Assembly: GCA_000827495.1 (NCBI GenBank)
Contig: KN817534.1
Coordinates: 423,746-487,745, forward strand
Reading direction: 5' to 3'
Origin: Hypholoma sublateritium FD-334 SS-4
Lineage: Eukaryota > Basidiomycota > Agaricomycetes > Agaricales > Strophariaceae
DNA length: 64,000 nucleotides
In this document: in pieces, positions 1 through 13,039 of the stretch
Layout: each line of letters begins with the position of its first letter
Position numbering within the stretch: the stretch's first letter is position 1
Notes under the pieces: generated by a model
What the model saw: the letters and a program-made list of their open reading frames with translations, nothing else
Database searches by the model: none
Told to the model about the DNA's origin: nothing
Position numbers and translations under genes: made by a program

Positions 1-667
1 ATAGAGCTGAACCCAAGCTGAAGCGCTGAAGCCTGAAGGATTAGAAGTCTAGGCACAGATACCGCAGTGTCCAAGCGGAAAGTTGGGCCGGCCGTGGTCC
101 ACTGTACTTTTAAGTACGTAGCCGGGGGTCTTGAGGAGTCTGCTTCAAGTGAGTCTGGACAGGTCTGGACTCGCCTCGAATTCTACTTACTCACGTGCAC
201 CACTGGGCCAGCAGGAATTGCTAATTCTTGCTTGACTCAAACCTTGCTCAAACCAACTTAATACGTGCTTGCTTCCAACCTTTTCGTTATTCAGAGATAA
301 GAGGCTTATACTGTTATACGCACTCTCTTATTCTGTTGGCTAGGACATGTGTGCGTCCCTTTCCTGGAGGACAACAACGGGCTGCCATTTTGAACGTGGT
401 CCTGATAATAATATAACTCCATCCACCGCTTTTACCCTTGACACCGCACCAGCACACCACCGTCATTGACAGAAAGCTATGCTTATTAACTGCGACCGCG
501 TAATAAACGCCTCAAAAGGCGAATGGAAGGACGCTGATTCCTGCACATATGGCCTTCTCTCATCGGCCTGAACAGAAATCAAGCCCCATGTCAGTAAGTA
601 GCTAGATTTTGCTTGAAATTAGTGAAGAAAAAATTGACTAGAACGACAAAAGGGAACATCCAGACCT
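1..667. other. No gene recognised
   Basis: Only short open frames without recognisable protein similarity occur here. The last part is presumably the 5' flank of the DUF6535 gene that starts at 668. No repeat or RNA gene was recognised. Confidence 0.5.
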
Positions 668-2300
668 ATGGAAATTGATGACCCATTCAAATACGCACCT
701 ACAAAAGCCGAGGGAGATCCTTGGGCCACCGTTTTGAGGCCCCTCATCGAGGCCGACAAAACACGGTGCGATTCCTGGAAAGACGAAGTTCAGAACCTTT
801 TGATTTTTGTAAGCCAGGCTCACAGTAGCAAACGCGAAGTAGACGACCATATTATATCAGTACTAACTGGCATAACTCTTCGAACAGGCTGGCCTCTTCT
901 CGGCAGTCGTTACGCCCTTTGTGATTGAATCCTACAAATCTTTGCTACCAGACCCAAATGATACTATCATTGTTCTTCTTGGACAGATTTCAACCCAACT
1001 CGACCAGGCTCACAATGTGACTCCACTTTTTCTCCTTCCCTCCAGTTCCACGAGCTCACATTTGACCAACAACCCATTTTCGCCGTCGTCATCCGCTGTA
1101 CGCATAAACATATTTTGGTTCCTCAGCCTCATCCTCAGTCTAGTAACGGTTCTCATCGGCACAATCGCTCTCCAATGGCTGCGCGAGCATCAGTCATACT
1201 CTGCCTTCTCGTCGAAAGAAACTCTAGCGGTGCTACACATGCGATCGGAGGCCCTCGAAAGATGGTATGTACCGCACATGTTTACAGCTTTGCCTTTGCT
1301 CCTCCAAGCTGCCCTTGTGCTATTCTTCGCGGGGTTGATCGACTTCTCGTTGCCCTTAGGCATAGATCTCACCGTGACAGTGTCTGTGTTTGTAGGCCTT
1401 ACGCTCATCTTTCTCGCTGCTACAACAATTATGCCAACATTCCAGGGCTTTGTCTTCTACATCCCAAAAATCTACCCCCGACAAGCGATCCCAATTCCTT
1501 GTCCATATAAATCTCCACAATCACAGGCTTTCAGAATGCTGTCGAAGCTCTCGTACAAAACACTGTCTCGCCTTGTTCCTACGGCCTATCGTTACTGGAA
1601 CACTCTGCGGCGAGGGGGTGGACAGTTTTCCGACGATCAACACATCTCTCCATACATATCCGACATCTATACTCAAAGACCGTGGTCGCAATTCGACCTT
1701 AAATGGCTATCTCTGCGAGATATCTGCCACCAACGTATGCTTGATCGCGGTCCAAAGTTAGACCACCACCGCAGTTGTTGGGAAACAGAATTTCCTCTCA
1801 GTGATATCACCCAATGCGTCGTGGATGCCGTGAACTCTCCGCAAAGCTCCAAATGTGATGAAACGTTTTTCGTGGCTGCGTATCATTGCTTCGAAGAGCT
1901 TGCCAAACCAATCTACAGAACACAGTATCGTTGGTGGGAAAATCACTGCCATCGTCGCGATCGTCGTAGTAGGTACCTTCAAGAACTCGTTACATCACGC
2001 AGCAAGACAACCTACTATTCCTTGTCGAATGCGCTTGTCGGTGGGTATTACACCAGTGGGGCAGATATCGACGATCATCTTGAAGAACGCGAGAAATACA
2101 TTACTGCCCATTCCACACTCCTTCACCAGGATCACATGTTCCTGTTTCTGAAACTCATTCTGCGCCAGCGTCGATGTCCCTCACTTGCCCTGTATCAATC
2201 AGAACTTGGTTCACGCATGACACAGTATTTGTTGAAGGACGCCGTTGTCCCGTTCAAGTTTCAATGCACTGCTGACAGCACCAAATATCACTGTCGGTAA
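668..2300 (+). CDS. DUF6535 domain membrane protein
   Basis: Two exons (668-808 and 888-2300) join in phase 0 to give 517 aa. The intron has GTAAGC at its start, a TACTAAC branch site at 861 and ends in ACAG. The N-terminal sequence has the DUF6535 pattern: a WKDEV-LLIF segment spliced to AGLFSAVVTPFVIESYKSLL, followed by a P-D-P-ND motif. Hydrophobic segments at about residues 120-144, 179-201 and 207-230 follow a short R-E-H-Q stretch, as in other family members. DUF6535 proteins are common, often multi-copy genes in Agaricomycetes with no known biochemical role; a membrane location is inferred from the segments. The frame is open throughout, unlike most other genes in the first 20 kb. Confidence 0.85.
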
Positions 2301-4824
2301 AATCTCATACAAATTAATGGCAAGCATATAAAATACTACAGTATGTCAATTTTGAAATTTAGTTCGTATTATACAACAATGAGAATATTAAGAAATTGGA
2401 TGTTACATTGTTTGTTTCAGCAATCTGTTACCATGCGTGCAATTTATTGTTTCGCAAGAATTTTCCTTCTGGTGAAGCAAAGAGAAAATTATCTGTTGTC
2501 ACGGATATATCCCGCCGGGAAAATATAAAATATCACTTATTGGCAGATTGTTGTCAAAATTACACATATCAAACAAAATCATTTTCAAAAATTAGTTGAG
2601 GTTTACAATAAATTTCTATNGTTCGAATATCTTGGCAAAAAGTAAAATCCTGTGCTGTCTAAAATAAATCGCGCACTTAGATGTCCATGTAAGTACGCGA
2701 TCAGCGTGCACTTGGTGTTCATCTAATCATTAGGCACTGTTCATACTGGCCCTCATATCTTCAAATGGAATTTTTATTACTTTTGAACAGCTCATCAAGT
2801 TTGGTACAATTGAGTACAAGATAATTGGTACAATGAATTTTATAATAAATACCAAGAAATACATTGTATAATACAACATCCACATAGAACGTCCACACGC
2901 AGACAATCAGACGTCAGAGGAGCCCTAGAAAAATGCGAAGCAAAAATTTCAGCTATGAAATTTGAAGGACCAACTGAAGAGACACGACTTACCGATAAAA
3001 TTGTCATATCTTTGACAGTTATGTTGCGACGGAATGAATTATTGATGCTCGTGCCGCATCGAACACCGGTGAAGAGGTCATTTTTATCGACGTAGACATG
3101 CATGTACCAATGTTCGAGGAAACACTCAATGGTACCACCTTCAACGCGAAGAAAACCAAACACCGTATAGTGTCGGTGTTCTCTGTGAGCAGGGTTTGTA
3201 ATTNTCTTATTTGTATCGTGTGGGCCTNGACTGTCCAATGTCCGTTAAGCAAAGTGTAGGCTATAAAAACAAAAAGACTTACTAAATAACGACAGACCAA
3301 TCCTCGGAGACATCAGGTCTGCCATACGATCTTACTTGAGCGTTAGCCGCATCCATCGCATATCGAATATTGGACTCTGCCATGCGGCGCTTGTTTTCAT
3401 CGCGCGAGAAGGTCTTTTTATGAAGATATACGGTGTATGTAGAGCCTCAGTGCAGATGTCAGTATTATAGAACTATCAAATCATTTGAATGCTCACCAGT
3501 GGACATTTTGAGGAATTGAGTGTAGATGAGATGAATACACTTTTGATGCTCCTATGGTAGCCNAATGAACATAAACTCCAGCTATCATCTCATACCATCA
3601 ATGTCGTTGGGCTCAACACTTCACGATCGCGACTTATAAATCCTCGAACGCGCAGGACAGAGACTGCAATCGCACGAGGACAGGGAAGGAATCCTGCATG
3701 GCCCAGGTGCGCTGTAATAGGCTGCTTACCCCGCACCCAACTCCAGACCAGCGATTGCGGGCCAGGACACAGAGGCCTTATCATTGCATACCGGTCTCTN
3801 GACTCCTCCAAGTCGCTCTCGTTNCCTGTACATGCTATGGCATTCCGGGCCCATCGTAAGGCCATCTAGCGAAGTTTACATGCTTTCAAGGACATAGATT
3901 GAATCCCCTCTCGACGACGAATCCACCCTCAGACACTTCCCTTTCATGCCCCTCGTCTTCAAGATGCAGCAGCCCACCATAGGTAAAAAATCCGCTGCCC
4001 CCGTACCAATACACCCAGTACTGCCGTCTCAAGGGGCCAGCTCCATCTAAAGCTCATCCAGGCCCGCACCGTCAACATTGACAGTGTCCACACAAAGCCC
4101 TACGCCGTCATCCAGTTCAAGCAGAACGAGTTTTCTCCCTCGATCCCATCGCAGAGATCGACAAGGGATTAGTGAAGCTGAGGGCAATAGGATGGGGTGG
4201 GGATCCATAGAGACGCTGCGGCCGCGGCGACAGTCTCGGAGAGTCCCCTGAAATTGTGTGGTCATGGTCCTACACGCGCACGCTTTGCCTTTATCGTTCA
4301 CCGGGCGCACAATCTGGTGGTTCCTTCTGGGGGTGTTAAGATGGTGGTTGGCATCTGGCCGTGGCCATACTGTGTATGGATGTGGGAGCGCTGGCTCAGG
4401 AATATCGAGGACGGCATTGCGGGCTGGGTTTGCAGGTCAATTTCAGATAAAGGCGGTATAAGGATCGACAGTGATAGGTCCTCGTTTTGGTTGTCTCCCA
4501 GATTTGAGTTCCAGATGTACGGTTTATGGTTTATGGTTGAAGTTGAAGTTGAAGTTGAAGGAGATTTGAACTTAGCAGCAGTAGCCACCAGACTAGCCCA
4601 GATAATCCAAGCGCGCCGTCGAGCAGTTTGGAATAGTTGTGTGTTGAGTCTCATCGTTGCGTTCGGAGTTTAAATAAATGATTGCATCCTATGTAGAAGC
4701 AAAGCACGCACCTTCCGTCTTAAGACACGCTTCGCTCTGGCGCACTCCTCCCTCATGCTACTCTCCCCTCACAAACAACAGTCCGCAACGTGTCGCATTC
4801 AAGGACAAGACTACGGCCTTTACC
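2301..4824. other. Gene-poor region with ambiguous bases
   Basis: Six single N positions (about 2620, 3204, 3228, 3563, 3800 and 3825) fall here. Minus-strand open stretches at 2840-3300 and 3590-3865 and a plus-strand stretch at 4197-4673 are open, but none matches a protein family I recognise. The first has a protein-like composition and could be one exon of an unknown gene. I see no complete gene. Confidence 0.4.
4536..4560. repeat. GTTGAA microsatellite
   Basis: Four consecutive copies of GTTGAA, preceded by a short TTTATGG duplication at 4521-4535. Confidence 0.8.
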
Positions 4825-6125
4825 ATGAAGCGCACCCGCTCGCCGAAGCGGGGCTCAGCGCCAACGCCTGAAACGGTTTTCGCCCAGTCTCCGCCTCCTC
4901 TTTCTGCTCCCGCAGGACCCGCATGCCACTTCCCAAGCATCTGATGTGGTTCAAAATGGCCAGCGTCTCCTCGCGGTGTATCCTCCGGCATCCGCGACGC
5001 CGACGCACCATGGTACGCTCTAGCATGCTCTCGGGATATGTAGCTAATGCTTCTNGAAGTGTCACGACACATCAGGATTCAGTAATATGACCTTGGCCGC
5101 TGCACCAACATTTCCTCAGCCAAACTTTTATAATGGTCCCAACCCCGATTTTCCGCAGAGAAATCCAGCCCCTTTCTCGGACTATGACCAGCAGCTGAGA
5201 TATCTGGCGAACCATCCAGGTGACGATGGCTCTAGGCTATGGGAGACTACGCGTAATGACGCCGTGAGGATGTTGAGTGAACAGGCGGGCCCGTACGTGC
5301 GGTAAACATCCATTCTTGATTATCGACTGACTATATGCGCTCTAGGAACTATCAATACCAGGACCCCCCCCCCCCTCGCAATGGACACCCCCAGCGACCC
5401 CATCGTCTTTCCAGACGACAGCATTTGCACAATCCGTATTCCAACGGGCCGCACCGAGCAATGCATACCCCACGCCTCCGCCTGCCGCCATCAACTCTTC
5501 GTTGTCCTCTCTGGCATTCGCACTTGGTCCACTTCCATCGCGGACGCAGCAAACGCTACCCCAGCCCCAATCTCAGCTTCATCCGCAACCTCGACCACAA
5601 CCACAACCTCAATCCCGGCAGCAGCAGCAGCAAAAGTCACCCCAATATCACTCCCAGCAATATTACCCCCAGTCGAATTCTCAGCCGCAACCGCAATTCC
5701 AACAACAGCACGTACCGCAGTCGTACCCCACCCCGAAAANATCTACCAACCGCAAGAGTCTNAGGCATTTTTTGACGATTTCCTCGAGCGCAAGCTACAG
5801 CAAATGAACCCTGCCCCTGCCCCAGTCGTCACTGCGCGCCCCGTTACGCCTCCGCCGAAGCCGAAACTACCACCCCCTGACGATAGCCCTGATCCACTTA
5901 CACAGTATTCCGAACGGTCGTCTGCATTCTCGGTGACCCCCAAAAAGCGCAAGCCTATCGTGTTGATGGAGGTCCCATCCAAACGCATACAATCAGCGAA
6001 AAGGTTGCCTCTACCTTCTCCAACGAAAGTGACTCCACGACCTTCGGTGCCACTGACTCCCAGTACGAACTGCAGTTCGTTTTCGAAGATGAGTCGTATA
6101 ACCATGTCCTTACGTACTCCTAGCA
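4825..6125 (+). pseudogene. P/Q-rich putative nuclear protein, broken
   Basis: I chose the ATG at 4825 (protein begins MKRTRSPKRG) because splicing then works: exons 4825-4875, 4916-5012, 5076-5301 and from 5346. The first 3' part is disordered and rich in P, Q and S. A later segment contains AFFDDFLERKLQQ, then a basic VTPKKRKP stretch that looks like a nuclear localisation signal. The reading frame breaks twice. The first break is at a run of twelve C at 5363-5374, after which the plausible Q-rich frame is one base out. The second is at the N near 5740, where coding moves to the frame of FFDDFL. No proper C-terminus is seen: the last frame runs straight into the signal peptide of rax2, 50 bp on. 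It could be the N-terminal part of a cohesin loader of the SCC2 type, but that is a weak impression. I cannot identify it firmly. Confidence 0.45.
5346..5374 (+). other. Homopolymer C12 tract causing frame break
   Basis: A run of twelve C directly after the exon start separates two frames of the same gene. One extra C would join the upstream exon to the Q-rich frame. Length error in the assembly or true slippage are both possible. Confidence 0.6.
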
Positions 6126-6175
6126 CAAAGTGGGTTCAGCCTCCGTGGCACACATTCCCCGTGCATGCGAGCCAG

Positions 6176-9100
6176 ATGCCTCCCTCAATATACTCCCTAA
6201 TTCCCGCCCTACTCTTCTCCCCCCATGTCGCCCACGCCGCCCTGCCCGAGGTCGATTTTGACCGTATGGGCACCGTCGGCCTAGCGGGCGCTTTCGCAGG
6301 CCTCGACCTGTTCTCCGACGCCGCCGTCGCCTTCGACCCCACGACCAGCACTCTCCTATCGCGCGCCGCAGATGGCGCGCTCACCCGCCTTGCCGCTACA
6401 GATGCAGGCGGGTCCATCCTCGCAGGATGCGCGCTCAACGACGTGTTCTACCTCGCGGGCAACTTTTCCGCCGTCGATAGCATCGCTGCAGCCAACATCG
6501 CCGCATACACGCCATCGTCGGGCGCATTTGCGGCCGTGGGTTCAGGCGGGCCCAACGGCCAGATAAATGCTGTGGTCTGCGACGCGCAGGCTAACAAGCT
6601 CTGGGTCGGCGGCAGCTTCACCACGCCGGGACACGCCATTGCCATCTTTGATCCCAAGGCTGGCTCTTGGGTCCAGTGCGCCCTTCGGTGGCGTGTCTGG
6701 TGCCCAGGCAGAGGTCTCTTCTATCACCACTAATTCCTCAGACGCAAGTTTCTTCTTCGCCGGCTCCTTTATTACCTAGTTCGACAGTGGGAACGTCATT
6801 CTGAACGGCACCAACAATCCCAATGTGCCCTTCTCTGTTGGCGCATCTCCTTTCTCATCTTCTCTCGTTCCTGTCCCCCTCCAGAGTGCCCAGATCGACG
6901 CATCGCCTTCATAAACCACCACGGGCTTCTCGAACATTGACAACGTGTTGTGCCCCGCCGCGGCGGATGGGAGTGGAAGCTCATGGTTTGCAGCCGACAA
7001 CTCGACGCCCTTGATCACCGTTCGCACGTTTACATTTATTTCCGCGAGCGGTGTCCGCCTCGGAAACACGTTCCAGCCTAATCATGGCACTACTGGTTTT
7101 AGGTANTTTTTTCATTATTTTTGTGACGTGCGCCAAGGTTAATCAATATTTACCTTGTCATTAGCGTCACTACCATTCCGGACAACACTGTTCGCCCGTT
7201 GAAATTCCTTGATCCAACGACCGGCCAAAATCTGGCTTGCACAGACCCATGTCCTCTGTCATCTGATTCGAGCATCCTATATCAAGATTTCTTATTTGAC
7301 GGCCCATTTTCCATCACCGGAGTTAAGATCAAGTTGTCGTCGTTCAGCGGAACTGCGCCTGGCTTGCACATCCTTCAGCTCCTATCTTCGGGTGCTTTTG
7401 CATCTGCTATCGCCGCGAATAACACCGACTCGTGTTTTGCCCCCAACGCTTCTAATAACACGCTGACCGGCTCTTGGAATCCTGTCGTCGCACAGACGGA
7501 TATTCCGGGAACTGTCCAAACTGTCCTCGTCTCCGACTTCGCAGTTGGGACCCCATCGTCGTCTGCTCCAACATTCACCTGGATCCCATACGTCTCGGCT
7601 GCTGGAAACTACAACATTAATCTTCTCATCCCGGGGTGCACTAACTTGGAGGATTGTGGCAAACGCACCTCTGTCAAAGTGACCGTATTCCCAGGCGCTG
7701 GTCTCTCGCCCTTCATTATGCACATATCGCAGCAAAACACCAACGATGAAAGCCAGAGCACCTACAGTGGTCCCATTCTGCCTTCGTCGCCCAATTTTGT
7801 GACTACAATTACCATGGCACTCGACGATACCCCTGCCGGCACCGGCCAAAATGGACAATGGGAGCTTGTTGCGGATAGGGTGGAACTCATCCTCACTTCC
7901 GCTAATGCTACCTCGGACACAAACTCGACCACACAGTCTTCTGGTACAGGTCAGGCATCTGGTTTTGGCTTCCTCGAGTGGCTGCGCACAAACACAGCGG
8001 TCAATTCATCGATCGATGGAACCAAGTTTTTCCCGAACAACACACTGACCGTGCTCGACACAGTCGGCTTCGATGCGCTCAGCGCGCTTGGCGGCACGGC
8101 TGGTCTAGACCAGGCAACAACGACCATTAATGCCGTCGCACACCACTCGTCCGGCGCGATCTTCCTCGGCGGCGCGTTTGTCTTCAGCTCAGGCTCGGCC
8201 TCTGGAACGTCCAATTTAGTTGCGTTCAAGAACGGAGCCCTCGCAACGCTTTCTGGCAGCGGTCTCAATGGTGCTGTGTCCTCGCTCGTCATCGAGGGCG
8301 ATCGGCTCTACGTCGGAGGTGCGTTCACGGACACCAAAGCTGCCACCGCAGGCGGAAAGCTCGGCGGGGTAGCGATATATAACGTGGCCGAAGACTCGTG
8401 GACACTGGTCACTGCAGGCGTTAACGGCGATGTGACAAGCGTTGGCTTCATCAACAATCAGATCCAGGTAACTGGCAACTTCACAGAGGTATTACCCCCC
8501 TCAGGCAGCGGGCCTGGCGCGAGCGCGGCGGGCTTCGCCACCTGGGACCTGAAGATGAGTTCATGGGTGAACAGCGGCGGGTTCGTCGTCGGTTCGATGA
8601 CTTTCGTCGGCAACGGAACAACAACGCAGTACGTAGCGGGCCGCGTCACTGCCATGCACAAGTTTGGTGCGAGCGGGTTCGTGACACTGAGCAACGGCGA
8701 CCTGCGATCACACCTCTTGCCGCAGACCTGGATGGCGTCGTCTCATCGACTTCTGTTGCTCAGGTGCCAGCGACGCTCCGCCGCCGCGACCACAGGCGCG
8801 TCGGCTCCGCTTGAATTTCGCACATGGCATTCTCGACGCTGTTCAGCCGTCAGGCATCGACGTCCGCACAAGTGCCGCTGCCTTCTGCTCTGCCTGCAGC
8901 GTCACCTGCTGTCCTCGCCGGCGCGTTCTGGACCAACAGCTCGTCCTCGAAGCAGCTGACGGTGCTCGGCGGGAACTTCAGCCTCGCCGCAACGAACTTG
9001 GCGGCGGCGGCAGGCGTTGCGCTCTATGATCCCTCGGCTGGGACGCTCACCGCGCTGAACGTGCGGCAGGTCAACGGCACGGTGCGCGCGCTGCTCGTCG

Positions 9101-10780
9101 ATGGTAACACTCTGTACGTCGGTGGCGAGTTCACGCTTTCAGGTGCATCGGTAAATGGGCTCGCCCTGTACGACCTCTTGGCAGGCGCGTGGAATCTCAA
9201 CGCGCTGCAGGCGCTGCAGCCCGCGACCGGCGCGACGGTTGTCGTGCGCTCAATCAGCAAATCGACGGCGCGGCCGACGGTGGTGATAGTCGCGGGCTCG
9301 TTTGCGCAGGCAGGCGCGTTGCGCTGCCAGGCGATCTGCAGCTTTGACGCGACAAGCAAGCAGTGGAACGCGCTCGGCAGTGGGATCCTGGGAGAGGTCT
9401 CAGGTATGGCGTATGCTGGGGTAGGTGTATTTGTCTCGCTTGTATCCGAGTTGCGCTGATTGAGTGTTTGTTTGGTGCTCAGAGCGACGAGAGCACCCTA
9501 CGCTGGAGGGTCGATCTCGCTCTCGGACAACACCGCGGCGAATGTGGCGCAATTCAGCATTACGAATCAGACGTGGGCGGCGGTTGGCTCTGGGTCAGAT
9601 ATTCCTAGGCCGATCACTGCACTGGAAGTCAACAATCTGAATGCAACGAGCGTGTTTGCGGCTGGACAGTGAGTTGCTCGTGGTATGTACGTGAAAACTT
9701 TCTAACTGCGTCGGCGGTGCAGGTCGGCGGACGGATCGAGTTCGTTCTTGACTTTCTGGGATGGAATCAAGTGGGCAACGCTGGGTATGTGTTTGGAGCT
9801 CCTAACTAACCCCTTCATTATTTTGCTGAGTTGCCTCGAGGATCATCTTTCACGGAAGGTACTACCGTTGCGCAGCTTACGATGGTCCCTCTGCAGAACA
9901 CCCATGCCGCAAACAGTATCATCCAGTCGGACCGTGTGCTCATGATTTCGGGCGCACTGGCGACATCGTCCGGAAATGCTTCCTCAGCCTTGTTCGACGG
10001 CGAGACACTGACACCCTATATTGTCTCTACATCAGCAACGGGCACGATGGGCACTGTGTCCTCGCTATTCCACTCGTTCACTTCATTTAGCTTCAACCAA
10101 CGCAGTAAGTTCTTCTATTCGTTTCAATGGGGCTTTGTTTATAAGACGTGCACATTAAAGAATTCCTGGCCACCGGCGTCGTAATCCTCATCTCGATTGC
10201 TATCGCAGCGGGTATCGTGTTCCTCCTCGCGCTGGCGGGCATCCTCTGGACGCTCTTTGCTCGCAAGGACGACAAGCTACATACATTCGCGGCGGGCGAC
10301 GACGATGACTCTGCGCACCACCGGCCGTCGTCGCTGCTCGGGTACATCAACGCCGCGANGCGCACGACGATTCTCGGCGGCGCCGCGGGCGCAGGAGCGT
10401 TTGGCGCATACGCGGCGGAGAAGGAGGANGAGCGCTCTGCAGCGTCTGCCAGTGGCGGGCTGGAGGCGCACGCGGATCCGTTTGGGCCCGACGCGAGCAA
10501 CTATGTGCGCGCGGAGACGCCGTCGGACGCAGCGGGTGGGCTGCTTGCGGAAGAGGTGAACCGGCCGGCGCATGCGCGATACTCGTTCGACGGCACGGGC
10601 GAGGGCGAGCTGCCAATATCGTCAGGCGCCGAGGTGGAAGTGCTGGATGACAGAGATCCTGCGTATGTTTATTCCCCCCTCTATAAAATTCTTGTGCTGA
10701 CAATGTAACGCAGATGGTGGTATGCGCGCGACGTGCGGACAGGCCGCGAGGGCGTTGTCCCTGCGGCATATTTGTATTAA
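6176..10780 (+). pseudogene. rax2: Rax2-like cortical polarity marker, with lesions
   Basis: Rax2 is a large secreted-domain, single-pass membrane protein that marks polar growth sites (bud-site selection in yeast, hyphal polarity in filamentous fungi). The ATG at 6176 opens a signal peptide (MPPSIYSLIPALLFSPHVAHA-like) followed by repeated beta-propeller-like units with LYVGGEFT/IFLGGAF motifs. A transmembrane helix lies at about 10175-10255 (VILISIAIAAGIVFLLALAG), then a cytoplasmic tail and a C-terminal SH3 domain (ARYSFDG, then WWYARD, ending AAYLY). Introns lie at about 7103-7164, 9432-9480, 9672-9720, 9783-9830, 10107-10158 and 10664-10712. The coding frame is damaged: a shift near 6670, in-frame TAG at 6777 and TAA at 6912, a second shift near 8705, and TGA at 8812. 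Length and domain order are otherwise those of a full Rax2. As it stands it cannot encode a functional protein unless these are consensus errors. Confidence 0.88.
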
Positions 10781-11069
10781 GTTATATAGACCTTTTTTGT
10801 CTCCAGTCCCTTCCTTATGTCGATGCCGTTTCTTGTTTGCACTTTTCATTCACGACCCTATACCCCCACCACCANTTGAATATTTGCGTTTTCAGCATTT
10901 TGATACCGACTGCGCGTTATAATATGGATATATTCTACGCATAACATACAACAAGAACGACTAGATGCAGGAGAGTAAGGACGAAATGCGGCGCACACAT
11001 TGTGAGCGAGGAGATCACTATAGCGGAGCAAGTGGTCAGTAAGGGTGGACGAGCTAAGCTGCTGCCGAC

Positions 11070-12625
11070 TGANCTGTAGTAGTGGATCTCTGTAGTGCTT
11101 TTGCAAGTTGCTGATGAACCCAACCTTGGTCTTGAAATTCGCGGCGCTTCATATCGCGGAACTCGCGCACATGACGGCCGGCCTCGCTTGCCTCGCCGCG
11201 ATTGCGCGCCTTGATGACCTCCGTGCCCCGGCCGAACGCACCAAACGCGCCCCGGACAAGCACGAGCGCCGAGTTCTTGTCCTTGAGCAGGCGGCGCACG
11301 AGCGCAGCACCCGAGTTTGGGTCCNCCGGCTTGCTGCCGCACGGGACGGCGGGGAAGGACTGCACGTAGTAGCGCTTCATCGTGCGGTGCCCGATGCGTG
11401 CGCCGGACGGGAGCACGAGCTCGAACGGCGAGTCGCCGTATGCCATCTCGTTCGCGGGGATCGAGTCGTCTGAGTTGCCGTCGGAGTCCTCCGAGTCGGT
11501 CGTGGCGTCCGACGCCGAGTCGTTGACGACCTCGTCCACTTCGTCGTCGTCGTCGTCCGAGGCCTCCTCCCACTCCTCGTCGTCGGCGTCCTCGACGGCG
11601 GCCTTCTTGGCCTTCTTTGGTCGCTGATCCGCGTCCGGGTACGACGCGGAGAAGTCGTAGAAGTCGGAGAGCTCGAGGCGGTCGCGCTCGCGGTCGTACG
11701 CAATCTTGCAGTGGCTCTTTGCGAGCACGCGCTTGCGCACGGCGTCGAGGCTGCTGAACGCGCGCCCTGCCTCGTTGCAGAATATGCACACGTTCCCGAC
11801 GGCGATCTTCTCGCCGAGGTACGTGATCAAGCCGCCGACGTCGACGAGGTATTCGCCGTCCGGGATGAAGAACGANTGCGCGGACTCCATGTGCGTGAGC
11901 GACTCGGGCATCGCGTCGAATGTCTGTGGGNAAAAGAGGCAGTTGTTCGGCGAGAGGCGCGCGCGCGCGGCTGCGATTTTGGCGTCGATCGATTGCATCT
12001 CCTCGTCCTCATCCTCTTCTTGCTCCTCGGCGATGGTCTCCTCGGCAGCGGCAGCGGGTGTGGGCGCGGGTACAGATTTGAGTGTAGGTTCTGATGCTGA
12101 TGCCGACGCAGACGTGGATGCAACGGCGGGCGCGGTCGCCTGCGATGCCTCGGGCGCAGACTCGACGGTGTCCGAGACCTGCACCGCGGGCCGCGATGCC
12201 GCTTTTATCTCGTTCTCGCGATGTTTCTTCGACTGGATGTGCGACCTATACGCATTCTCCGTCGTGTACGTTTTGCTTTTGGGCGTTCAGTGCCTGCAGC
12301 GATGGATGGACTTTAGACGCACCTGCAAACCTCGCACGAGGATCCGTGGATAGACGACATGGTCGCGGTCTCCGTGCGGCGCTCGAGCACCTTCTAGTTG
12401 AATACGGCGACGCTGATAGGGGGTAGCCCTGCAACGCGACGCTTCATGTTATACCTGTGGTGGTCGGAGCGTTAGTGGGCCCCTGCGAGACATTGATCGG
12501 CGCTGCGCTCGACGTGGGCAGAGAAAATCAGCGGACGCACTTTGGTCCTCCGGCGAGAGGAATCCAATCGAACAGGAGAGACATGTGAATAGAGGCGCAT
12601 CGGATGCTTGATTCTGGTCGTCCAT
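11070..12625 (-). pseudogene. rei1: Rei1/ZNF622 60S biogenesis factor, with lesions
   Basis: Rei1 is a cytoplasmic zinc-finger protein that helps recycle Arx1/Tif6 from pre-60S ribosomes. Exon 1 (12625-12541) reads MDDQNQASDA followed by the first C2H2 finger (FTCLSCSIGF). Exon 2 starts at 12483 with the conserved HxRSDHHRYNMKRR segment. Later exons hold the second finger (TYTTENAYRSHIQSKKH), acidic stretches and the third finger region (CIFCNEAGRAFSSLDAVRKR), then the C-terminal HRTMKRYYVQ and LQKHYRDPLLQ motifs. Two codons are stops where the family has residues: TAA at 12474-12472 (family Tyr of HYRSDHH) and TAG at 12396-12394 (family Gln of FNQKVLERR). A one-base frameshift is also needed near 11150 to reach the conserved C-terminus. 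It is transcribed towards rax2. Identification is firm; whether it is truly dead depends on sequence quality, as four N positions lie within it. Confidence 0.88.
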
Positions 12626-13039
12626 GGTGTGTGTGGCGGGGGAGTAGTGGATGTGAACGAGACTGGGATGTAAACTGTGCTAATAAAGAGCAATCAGTTT
12701 TTTGCAGAATGACTGATGAGTCGGTCCCGTAGATAATCATCCTGTTTGACTGAGGCATGGCTTACAAACATTGTGATAAATGTCGCCCAAAACTCAGCCA
12801 AAACTCAGAACGTTTTACATCTCGGCTTACGCACTTACGGTACACACGGCCCCGTACATTGGCCGTACGCACTTATGACTTGGATTCAAGCTTGCGGTTG
12901 CGGTTAGCTGAAGTTAGCTCACAGCTGGAATTTCCTCGTGCTCGCCTCGTGGCCTTCGAATACTCACTGAAAGACTGACTTGAGAGTCGCAATCATGCCA
13001 CACCTTCGTCACAGTCTAGTTCTATAAACCGCAAATGGA
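12626..13039. other. Intergenic between rei1 and HET gene
   Basis: This stretch separates two divergently oriented genes and presumably holds both promoters and the missing first exon of the HET gene. I see no other coding feature. Confidence 0.4.

Noticed and set aside
5891..6123. Alternative open frame in the 3' part of the P/Q-rich gene ending in a natural-looking stop
   Set aside because: It is open for about 76 codons and would give the gene an end before rax2. It has no start and competes with a frame holding a KKRK stretch continuous with FFDDFL. I preferred the latter.
4825..6125. Naming the P/Q-rich gene SCC2
   Set aside because: The resemblance is an impression of disordered N-terminal sequence only; no HEAT-repeat core is present to confirm it.
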